Source: Paramacrobiotus metropolitanus (taxonomy: Eukaryota; Tardigrada; Eutardigrada; Parachela; Macrobiotidae). From it: a stretch of DNA of 64,000 bases. The position numbers and the translations under genes are program-made. Positions 23,856-34,083 of this stretch are shown piece after piece (the first letter of the stretch is position 1; each line of letters starts with the position of its first letter). The notes under the pieces are model-generated. The model had not been told where the DNA came from and searched no databases. It saw only the letters and a list, made by a program, of their open reading frames with translations. The stretch covers positions 1,116,001 to 1,180,000 of the forward strand of contig NW_026570221.1 in NCBI RefSeq assembly GCF_019649055.1. The letters are read 5' to 3'.

Positions 23856-25284
23856 GGCAGGAACGACAACACTGGAAAAGTACAACGCAGAACTACAAAT
23901 GACAGTGCTACAACAAGCCAGCGGCAACAGTTAACAGTAAGTACCAAGTATCACTTTGACTGGCTCAGCAAATGCAGAAACAGTAGCGAGCTCTAAAGGG
24001 TACTCTGTTTTTGCATACCCGTCGGCCATTATTCCGTCGGAAAACGCCACAGCTACGATTAACCAGACACTGGTTTACAGGAGGACGTCCAACCAACAAC
24101 AATCTACAACAAATAGCTGGGTCGTACGAATCACTTCCTTGTCTGCAACTGTCAAACTGGGAGCCACAAGGCACAAGGTATGTGCCAAAGCATAAACTAC
24201 CTGCTCTAACAATAAAGCAGATATCCACGAACACTGCACACAATTTATTTCCAAAACTCATTCAAGCAATCACAACTACACAGGGTGGTGATGGTTCAAT
24301 AGAAAGAAATTCCGAAAAAATGAAAACCAGTTCAGAGAAGACTTTCAGCAGTGGCAGCGGCGCAGCGTTTAACAAGTGCAATCTGACGATTTGTGTAAGT
24401 ACAACCGTCTAGCTGGCCGGGCATAGATACAAGCCACAAAGACAAAGATATACCGGAGCAGGATCAGGATGTATGTAAATAGTGACGGCTTACAACAACG
24501 GCAAAAATGTTGTTGCCTGCGTTACTGCGGCCTGCGATTGTAACAGTAGAATGCATGATACTGAAACGTTTACTGCCTTTTTTAGCAAACAAGGAAAGGT
24601 CATCTAAATAGGATTGTACAATTAAGCTGTATTAAGCCGGTCTTGCAAAGAATTGGCTGAACAAACCAATACACTACGCCAAGTACAATATTTTCATACT
24701 TGTGACTTGCTTAGCAGTTAGCAGTACGAGTCGGATGACGATGCTCGACTGTTAGGCAGTGTTGACAATAAGCTGAAAATGCCTGTCGGATTACATTTAC
24801 CGTCAGTCGCAATTAAAAACGAAATTTTTCATCTTTCGTATCACGTATGTGAGCCAGTAACTGTTTGTACGCTATTAAAAGTCTGAAATATCTACGTAGT
24901 GCTTACTACCTACCCAGTACAAAAAAGGCGTTGATGTTTGTAGCACGTTACTGGATACACGTATAATATCATTTTGTATCCGTATATAGAAGTACACAAA
25001 CATCCACAGATTGCGCTTTTTATAGTGAAAGCAAAAGTACTGCGGACGTAGAACTATGAAGAAGTGCCACTGCAATTTCTGCGAGCTCATTTGCGCACGA
25101 CAGTTTCTTTGACGTTAATACTAGAGCCCGCACCGAAAATTTTCCATAACGAATGTGCATATTTTCCTTTACCAACAATTAAATTTTCCTGAGAAGCCGA
25201 TTTGCCGCTTTTTTGTTTCGATACATACTTCTACCGCTGTTCGTGGTTTCCATCTCCATTGCTTATGCTGTAAAACAAGACTAG
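23856..25284. other. Intergenic, possible plus-strand exons
   Basis: Plus-strand splice donors of good consensus occur at 23939 (GTAAGT), 24178 (GTATGT) and 24393 (GTAAGT), and short open frames lie before them. This hints at a low-expression or non-coding plus-strand transcript, but no complete coding model holds together. 24420-25284 holds nothing recognisable. Confidence 0.3.
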
Positions 25285-25580
25285 TGTCAGAGTGTTGTCC
25301 GTAGCGCACAGGATATTGGCGTGTTCGCCTCGCCATCACGGGATCGGCTCACCATTCGCCATTCTGCACACATGCAAAAGCATGTTTTGCCATTCGGGTG
25401 CCAGCATCGGAACCGTTAACATCGTTTCCTAGCTTTCCTTGGTTTCATGCCCTTTTTCTCACCTTTAGAGATTTGTTTTGATGCTGATTAGCATTTATTT
25501 CATTGAAATAAAAGCGATTATTTCGAGGAGATGTTGTTTCCGTTGTCATTTCTCTGTACAGCGTAGACGCTTCTCCGAGA
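25285..25580 (+). repeat. 5' LTR
   Basis: Begins TGTCAG and ends TCTCCGAGA. AATAAA at 25507-25512 is a likely polyadenylation signal. The 3' boundary was set by comparison with the 3' LTR and by the CTAG duplication. Confidence 0.92.
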
Positions 25581-25813
25581 TGGTGGAGATGCCTTAAGAT
25601 CCTCGTCATTCCCTCTAGTTTGCACTCAACAGCGTTCACTCACAAACGCTGTAACACGGAAGTTTCTCTTCTTCAGTGGAGACCCCGGGTCACCAGCGAT
25701 AGCCCACAACAACCAGCAGCAGAAGAACCCGTACAGAAGCAAGGAGCGTCGCTGGTTCGGAAGGCACGCGGCCGCCAGCAAGGAGAAGAACCCAGGAACG
25801 CGATTTCTTACTC

Positions 25814-25843
25814 GTAAGCTTTCCTGCTTGTAAGCTCGTAAGC
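25814..25843 (+). promoter_or_regulatory. Three splice-donor-like GTAAGC copies in the retrotransposon leader
   Basis: GTAAGC occurs at 25814, 25830 and 25838, before the first gag ATG. Any of them could serve as the donor for a spliced mRNA that joins the acceptor at 34071-34072 in front of ORF3. No direct evidence of splicing exists in the sequence. Confidence 0.35.
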
Positions 25844-26534
25844 TTACTGCACAGATACTAGTAGATTAATTCTACTGTAAAGTAACCCGAATCATAGGGA
25901 TCGTACTTTTCCCGAATTAGGGACAATTAAATTTGATACCGTGATTCTTTTTATGGAATTTTACGATAATAAGGGATTATTTCCCAGTACGAGCCTGCGA
26001 CTTCTCGTTGGGTCTAACAGTTGCGAGGAGAAGGAAGGAAACGAACGTTTCCGAATAATCTAAAATATTATATTTAAACTATTTCGTGGTCGCGATCATT
26101 TTACACCAAAATGAAGAACGTTATGGTTGTCGTAATTGACAATGTAACCGTTAAAGTGATAGTCACTGATACAGTGACAGTTTATATCGACGATATTCTG
26201 TTATAAAGGAACGATAGTTCCAATAAAGAATTCAGGGAATCTGCTGAATATTGCAGGCTGGCAAAAGTCGACGCACTCACCGATCGTTATCGATACCAGC
26301 TATTCTTATGTGATGCTCGAGAAGCGGTAAAGCCACACAATAGACTTAACCAAGCAGGCTATTTATAGCCGCCCAGGCCAAATTTCTATCCTGTACAGCC
26401 AAGCCTGCAAAGCGGCGATACTTAAAATGCATTGACCTACAATGCAGTGCATTGCACATATAGTGTAAAAAACCTATTTCGAAATAAGTTTAGAATTCAA
26501 CTCTGAATTCTATCGTCTGAGTTTTGACGGCATA

Positions 26535-29007
26535 ATGCCCGTAAATCGTTCACCAGTAAGGAAACAACCAGCTATTGATCGGTTGAAACAGGGCGTAGAA
26601 GACGTCTTGAAATCAGCTAGCAAAGTTTTAAAAGGGATAACCGACGACCCGGCAAAGGCTGGCACAAGCGGAGCTCCACAACCGGATAAGGTTACTCGCA
26701 GTAAAACAAATCAGTTGAAGGAGGCAGGTGTGGAAATTACCCACAAAGTCCTCCAAGATAAAACCCGTAAACCGCGTAAAGCGACCGAAATGGATCAAGG
26801 AGATAATCTCCTCGATACACCAGTAATGGAGCCGCCTGATCAGTTATTTTTCAGGCCGCTAACGCCAGACAAAGTTAGACAAGTTAATCTCGATAATCGG
26901 GAAGAGGAACGCGCGCCTGCGCCAGAACGGTCTGAAAGTACTACAGAATCAACGGCCACGACGGGGTTGTTTTCTCAAGTAAGCGAGAGTGAACTTAACA
27001 AGTCCGCAACGGCGGACTAAGAAGAGGAACCTGTGACAGTGATACCGACTACCTTGCGTAAAACGCAATCGTATACAGCCAACTTGAACGAATTGTTAAA
27101 TTCTGCGGCTAAGCCGGCAACAGGTTCCACTATTGTGGAACTGAAACAAGCGACCGAAACTATTTCGGCAAATCAAGTAGCAATTAAAGATTTGCAAAGA
27201 AAATTGGAAGTAGCTGAGGACGAAGTCCAACATCATAAGAACCAGTACAAACACGCACATAGTTCTTTTAAGAACATGGAAAAGATCGTATTGGGCTTAC
27301 GAGCCTTAATAGGTGAGAAGATACGGCGATTGCCGGATTGAAAGAAAAGCAGATGAATTATGCAGTAAGAATGCCGATCTAAACCAGCAATTAGCTGAAA
27401 AAGATATAGCCTTGGATCAGACCTGGAAGGAACACCAAAAGATGAAAACTGATAATTTTCACCAAAAAGGGGAAACTTCCCATCTCCAGTCTATGTTGCA
27501 CGAGAGCCAGACCGAACATAGATCCCTAATTGGGAAATTTAATTCACTAGCAAAAGACTACCGAGTATTATATGACCGGCAAATGAACCCGGAAGCCGTG
27601 GAATACGGCGAGCGACCGCTCAGCAGGGCATATGCCGCCAATACTGAAGCAGAATCATCCCGTGTCCAGCATACACCCTCGGCAATGAACGAGAATAATT
27701 CCCGGGAAATGCCGAGTGCTGACAAGCAGCAGTTTATCCGCAGTATTTTGCGGGAGGAGATTCAGCGAGCAGGCATCGGACAAAGCAGGACCGTAAGTCC
27801 TGTGAGAAAATCGGATTTGGCTGAAGTGATGCGACAGCCCGTACCGCGTCCCAGCTACAATGGTAGCAAGGAGGACATCGATAGTTTCATAATAAAATTT
27901 GATCACGCAGCCACCGCAAATCGGTGGACTACAGATGAGAGGAAAATTACGGAATTGGCATATTGCCTTGAAGATGAGGCCATTGTGTGGTACAATGGGC
28001 TGATAACTTCCAACGCTGCACCCATCACGTATCGTGAATGGAAACAGCAGTTAATCGCCAGATTTGGCGATTCAAAACGATCAGTTAACGCGTTAGCAGA
28101 GCTAACAAACCGTAATTACCGACCTGGCCAGGAAACCCTGGAGAGTTACTATCAGGCCATGATGACTTTGCGCGATCGCGCTGGGTTTAATAGCACACCT
28201 GAACAATTCGTGTCGTTTTTAATGCGCGGATTAAAACCGCATGAAAAACTCCATGACAAAATGGAAGTTATGCGACCGGATACTCCCGAGAGATTTCTCG
28301 AAATACTGCGATATTTGTCATCGAATAATCCGGAAAAATACGTTATTCCGATTGGTAACGTCCGACGTAAACAAGAGAGGGATACCGATGTAGTCACTGT
28401 GCGAACAGCACAAGTACAACCGAAGTCATACGCGGCAGCGGCAGCCAGCCCGCCGCGGCCAAGTAGTAAAAACAATGGAAAACCGAGTTACGGCAATCAT
28501 AACAATAATAATAATAATATTCGTAGTAATATCAGCAAAGCTGAGAGTAACGACAGCCGAATTAACCAGGACGATAATCGCGCACCGTCTCGTAAAGAAC
28601 AATGGGCAAACAACATTAACAGAATACAGGAAGTGGCCGATCGGTCACCGGCCTTGCAGAAAACCTTGCGTGGTAATAGAGTAGTGAAGTACTGCCAGCA
28701 CTGTGATTTGTGCGGGCATTACTTCCGAGAGTGTCAGTTCCGCGATAAGCCGCGATGCGCGAATCCTACATATCTCGCTTATCACGATCCAGAGACTGGA
28801 AATCGGCGATATGCCGCCGATTTCTATCAGCGTCGTAGTGGCAGTCAGTCAGGAAGTGAACCTAGTTCGCCGGCAAGGCCGAGGAGTAATTCCCGCCAAA
28901 GTGCTGGCCCAGTAGAAGATCGGGTACGCCCGACGCCAGGATCACCGTTACCGGATAATAATCCGTTCTCCGGTTTGGCTGATCAGGAAAACGAGGAGGG
29001 GCGGTAA
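26535..29007 (+). CDS. gag: Retrotransposon gag, interrupted
   Basis: The region holds the Gag polyprotein in pieces. Codons 26535-27020 (161 residues, basic start) stop at TAA 27018-27020, and the same frame resumes to 27341. The frame then changes near 27310-27345, and the main part runs to 29007. A coiled coil is predicted around the second break (repeated Leu/Lys/Glu heptads). The capsid-like part of the retrotransposon Gag family spans roughly 27840-28300, with YNGSKEDIDSFIIKFDHAA and LTNRNYRPGQETLESYY. A CCHC zinc knuckle (C-x2-C-x4-H-x4-C) lies at 28693-28734. Gag would package element RNA into cytoplasmic particles. The breaks may be inherited mutations, assembly indels or recoding. 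Confidence 0.82.
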
Positions 29008-29864
29008 ACTCCGGCTTTACCGACCCAATTCCACCCAAACCGCCGGATAAAACCGAAGAAACTGTAATCAATGGATTACGAGTAGTCGAAACGGATGCCG
29101 ATGAATTATCGGATATCAGCTATGCTGATATTAACTTCACAACTTTAACTGACAGTGACGAACCCAAGAGAACCGCACCATTAATGCTGAAAGCAATAAT
29201 AAATTATTGCGAAGTGCCGGTGATGCTTGACACCGGTGCGGAGACTTCACTAATTTCTAGTGAATTTGTGAACGAAATTAAAGCTGCAAGAATACCGTTA
29301 ATTAAACCGCTACATATTCGCGGTATCGGAGGAGTCCGTGGATTCCTCGTTACACATTACTGTAGAATAGCAATTAAAATTAAAGATTTCGAATCTTTGC
29401 ATTCGGCTTATATTAAGCCAACGACCGATGAAATAAAAGTACTGTTGGGGCAGGATTTCTTGTTGGATAAATTTTATGCCGTCCGGCACAACAAATTGCG
29501 GTATTTAGAATATCAACCCGATAAAAAACCGGGGCCGTTAATAATGAACGAACCGGTGTCGCCGGTTATTCAAACGACAAACACCGTAGTGGAAGAAGTC
29601 TTCCCGATACCCGTGGCAACGGGAGAAATTACTGGTGAACCAGTAGCATCGGCACAAGAGGCCGTACAGGAAGAAACCGTACCAATAGGGAGCGAAGTCT
29701 TCCCGATACCCGTGGCAAATGCCACAATAAACAAATCAGAAGAGTATATTAACCGTAAGTCGGTGCTAAAAAAAACCAAGAATCAGGCTAGTAGCGAAAG
29801 CTACCTTTCGGCGCCTTTGGGCAGAGTACAGAGTACTCGTAAAAGAAATACAGGAATTAATTAA
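28983..29864 (+). CDS. Retrotransposon protease
   Basis: The pol frame opens right after a stop at 28980 and overlaps the end of gag by about 25 bases in the -1 frame. A -1 ribosomal frameshift within 28983-29004 is the usual way such overlaps are read. The retropepsin active site DTGAETSLISS lies with its DTG at 29229-29237, and the flap and HIRGIGG region and LLGQDFLL support an aspartic protease. The C-terminal part is a linker with two near-repeats containing EVFPIPVA. The frame is lost at an A8 run near 29768-29775. Downstream the RT frame continues. Confidence 0.78.
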   Translation, partial: SGKRGGAVNSGFTDPIPPKPPDKTEETVINGLRVVETDADELSDISYADINFTTLTDSDEPKRTAPLMLKAIINYCEVPVMLDTGAETSLISSEFVNEIKAARIPLIKPLHIRGIGGVRGFLVTHYCRIAIKIKDFESLHSAYIKPTTDEIKVLLGQDFLLDKFYAVRHNKLRYLEYQPDKKPGPLIMNEPVSPVIQTTNTVVEEVFPIPVATGEITGEPVASAQEAVQEETVPIGSEVFPIPVANATINKSEEYINRKSVLKKTKNQASSESYLSAPLGRVQSTRKRNTGIN

Positions 29865-32800
29865 GGCTAAAGAGGATGGTACAAATATAATGTACCTGTT
29901 TATGGATGATGAAATACCGGTACCCGGTATCGACTCTGCGAAAGCAGGAGAAATCGTAGCTAATCTTGCGAAGCAATATAAAGCAGAATATAACGCGTTG
30001 GAAGAGAAACAGAAATATCTGAACGAAATATTTAAATATCTTAAATTACCACTGCCGTATGTACTACGGACACCTTTGCGCATATTAGCGCAATTAGAAC
30101 GGCGTAAGCTACCAGTATTGCCTTACCAGTTGAACGAGTGTAAACCGCTCAACAATTACGCTAATGAATCGGTTGTAAAAACCGTAGCGAACCATAATCG
30201 GTCAGTCAGTTTTGCGCCAATGGCGCGGGTAGTTGAATTTTTAAAAGACGATCCGTCTATCGTAGTGAGGAATACTCTCGATACTGCCGCTACTAACGAA
30301 ACTAATAATAATAATTTAATTAATCAAGCTAGCATCGAAGTAGTACCGGATCCTAATAATTTAATTATCGTAAATGCAGAATTGGTAGGGCCCACTGATT
30401 CTGCCGAGATCATTAATCAACCTCCGACTTGGGAATTTTCCCAGTCTCCGAACATTAACCCCACTTACCGCGGTACACGCGCTAAGCCTATTAAAGTCTT
30501 CGCCGGCGACAAACTACTAATTAATCCGGGTACTAATTGGGCGACAGTGAATGTCCATTTCGATGCAGACGAGCAGTTCGATACCGACAAATTTTTATTT
30601 CTTCCAAGTCCGCTCCTGTATATGGAGCGGCGGATAAAACCGATGGAAGGAGTGGTTAAACCACTGAACAATAAATTTGATATGGTATTCGTTAATTTTC
30701 AACATCAGCGGCAGTCCATTAAGAAAGGCCAATTTATTGGCTATTTAGAACCGTACGAGGAGATTCCCGATATAAATATTCAAGTTAATGCCACAATGTT
30801 GGCAGAAATGACACCAGAGGAACAGGAAACTGTTAAAAAAGCCGTAGATGAATTAAAAATCAATCCTAATTTAACTGAACAAGAAATCAGGGAAATCAAG
30901 GAAATTTTTCTTGAATATCCTGGCTTATTTGCTACAAAGAGTCGCCCGTTCGGCGACGTACAAATCGTGAAACACCAAATCGATACCGGTGATATTGCAC
31001 CGATAAAGTGTAAACCGCATAGAACTTCGTGGCGAGGCCGCGAAATTATTCAAGAGCACGTTAACGAAATGCTAGAGAAAGGGATAATTCGGAAATCGAA
31101 TTCTCCCTGGTGTTTTCCCGTAGTACTAGCTAGTAAGAAAAATCCCGATGGAACCATCGGTACGCGATTTTGCGTTAATTACATTAAGCTTAATGACGCT
31201 ACGAAAAAAAACAATTATCCTATTCCTAATCCGGATGAGTTACTGCAAGCGGTAGCTGACAACAAATATTATTGTGGCTTCGACTGCAATGCAGGATTCT
31301 GGCAGGTGCAAATGCACGAAAACTCTATAGAAAAAACTGCGTTTATTACGCAAGATGGACTGTATGAGTTTTTGAGGATGCCGTTCGGAGTGTGTAACGG
31401 TCCGGCAACGTTTCAGGAAGCTATGAACCGCACCTTATCTGATGTCCATTGCGAAAATATTTTCGCATACTTGGACGACATAATAGCGGCAGCAAAAGAC
31501 GTTGAAGATCTAAAACGGAAAATCCGTTTAATGTGTGAATGTTTAATAAAAACTGGCTTCACATTGAAACCTAGTAAATGCCATATTGGCGAGACCGAAC
31601 TTTATTTCTTAGGGCATATCGTGTCCAAAGACGGCATTAGGACAGATCCTAATAAAATATCTGCCATAGAAAAGTATCCGAAACCGGAGACCGAAAAGGA
31701 CTTGAGATCATTTCTCGGTCTCTGTAATTATTATCGTAAATTCGTGAAAGATTTCGCTAGTAGAACGCGCCGTTTATACGGCCTACTAAAAGGAGAAATC
31801 GATGTAAAATCGAACTGGACCGTAGATCACGATAGTGAATTTGCTGATTTAAAATCAGCATTAATTAATGCGCCAGTATTGGCCAAATTTGATCCGAGTA
31901 AGCCGACCGTAATAGAATGCGACGCATCAACGATAGGAATAGGTGCGATATTGCACCAGGATGGACACCCGATTATTTACGCGAGCAAATTGCTCACCGA
32001 TGCTGAAAAGAAATATCCAATTACAGAACTTGAATGTATAGCAGTAGTCTTCGCGTGTCGGAAATTTCGACACTTTATTGAATACTCCCATTTTCCGGTA
32101 CAGACCGATCATCAAGCTTTAACTAACTTATTACGATCGGTTTCCCGCAAAGAGGGATTAAATGGCCGTTTAACGCGCTGGGCACTCCAGCCAAGCAGTC
32201 ATAAAATGACGATACTTTATAGGCCGGGAAAACAGTGTGACAACGCTGATGCGTTGAGTAGACACCCGGTGGGAGAAGCTACCGAATGCCCAGACGATGA
32301 CTGGGACGAATTTAAGGACTCTAAATTTAGTACTCCGTCCAATTGTGTAGTGACGATTAAGGATGGAGCTGAACATGAGGAGGAAGAGGATAACTTCAAG
32401 TTCTATAGGATAGAACAAGAGAAAGACCCGAATATCGAGCGTATAATTCACGCACTAGAAGGACGCGTAGAAAGCGTTCATTTGCTTAAACGCCCCGGTT
32501 ATTCCGGTTATGAATTGTGGAACGGAGTATTGTATAAAATCTCCGAGAAAGACGGCAGAATTAATCGCCGATTTGTTGTGCCAAAGCACATGAGAGTCGA
32601 TATCATGCATGCAATGCACGATGCACCGGCTAGCGGTCATCTAGGCCGCGCCAAAACTTATCAGGCGATCGCCTTGCGGTACTTCTGAGAGAATATGGTC
32701 TCTCAGATTATCAAGTACGTAGATCATTGTTTTGCATGCCAACATCGCAAGACACTGCGCAAAGCGCCACCAGGCAAGCTACAGCAGATTGCTATCGGCG

Positions 32801-33963
32801 AGCCGTGGTTTAGAATGCAAGTGGATTTGAAAGGGCCATTGCCCAAAACAACACGGGGAAATACCTATATCGCCGTGGCGATAGATGAACTTACGAAATT
32901 CGTAATTGCAAAACCGATACCCGACGCAAAGGCGGAAACCGTCGCTAATTTCTTGATTTACGACGTGTTCCTGCCGTATGGAACACCGCAAATTCTGAAC
33001 ACCGATAGAAGAACACATTTCCATAATTATTTATTGGAAGCAATAAATAAAAGACTAAGAATACAGCACCATTTTGGCGCTGCGTATCACCCGATCGGGC
33101 GTGGACTTGTCGAACGACAAATGCAAACAATTGCCGACTCACTCGCGATGTACGCCAGTGATGGCCGCGAGCGCAATTGGGACAAAGTCCTACCGTTTGT
33201 TATTGCTGGTAAAAACCGGGTAGCGAATAAAACGACAAATATGTCACCTTATTTCATGTTATATGGAAGAGAGCAGGTTATTCCTGCGGATACTGAAACA
33301 AAAACCAATTTACCGGTAGATCACCCGACAATTCGGGACTACCTGGAAGATCTCCAGTATAATCTGAAACGGGCTCGTGAAATCGCCGAAATTCATATAA
33401 ATACAGAATTCGAAAAGAATGCCGAACGTTTCGACAAACGTCGATCCGAAGATACATATAACATTGGAGACCGAGTTATTCTCAAAATAGAGAAAAAGAA
33501 AGGCGAGACCGAGTCTTTCCGTCGTAAATTCGAAATAGAACCATGGGAAATCGTGGGATTTCCATACACAAATGCCGTGGAAATAAAGAGAATTAATTCC
33601 GATAAATCGGAAGAAATTAGAATTGTAAACTGTGAAAGACTTAAACCGTACAAAGCTACAGAGGAAGATCGCAAGAGCGAGATTTTACTAATTAAAGATT
33701 TGTTAGAAAGTCACGGACTGAGCGAACTTCCCCATAACGATGTGGTCCGTACCTCTGCGGATAATCCTGCAAATAATTCCCCCGTAACTGATACAGAGGA
33801 ATGGGAAACAGTAGACGATGGTGGTAATAATATTCAGCGCAATAGCGCTAATAAATCGGTACCAAAAAAACGATTCATGTTGAAATTGCGCAAAAGCGCT
33901 AATGGATACACCAGAGTTAACCGTGTAATCATTGAACTACCGTACAAAGTACGTAAAGAATAA
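29780..33963 (+). CDS. pol: Retrotransposon reverse transcriptase, RNase H and integrase
   Basis: From about 29780 the frame is open to a TGA at 32686-32688 and then again to 33963. RT is clear: the primer-grip region, FRMPFGVCNGPATFQ-like LRMPFGVCNGPATFQ, and the YLDD catalytic box at 31468-31479. RNase H shows ECDASTIGIGAIL, TELECIAVVFACRKF and TDHQAL. The integrase zinc-binding region has the H residues before and the C residues (DHCFAC) after the TGA. The catalytic triad residues are seen in QVDLKG, NTDRRTHF and LVERQMQT, with Arg where many relatives have Gly in DRGT. Known relatives usually have Trp at the TGA position, so this is a simple nonsense change. The C-terminus resembles a GPY-type module; no chromodomain is seen. 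Confidence 0.9.
32686..32688 (+). other. In-frame TGA in integrase
   Basis: A single TGA splits the integrase zinc-binding region. Reading resumes in the same frame without other damage, so it is a point nonsense mutation or a readthrough site. Confidence 0.85.
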
Positions 33964-34052
33964 GATGATAAATTAAAACGATCGTTTTAATTGAAACACG
34001 ATAGGAAAGCGAAGCTGATCAAAATACCGTACAAAAAATCCACAATTAAATT

Positions 34053-34072
34053 GTGTATTTTTTCCATTGCAG
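34053..34072 (+). promoter_or_regulatory. Splice acceptor in front of ORF3
   Basis: A long pyrimidine tract followed by CATTGCAG ends at 34072, just before the ORF3 ATG. It matches the 3' splice sites used by host genes in this window. Confidence 0.6.
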
Positions 34073-34083
34073 ATATTTTCGCA

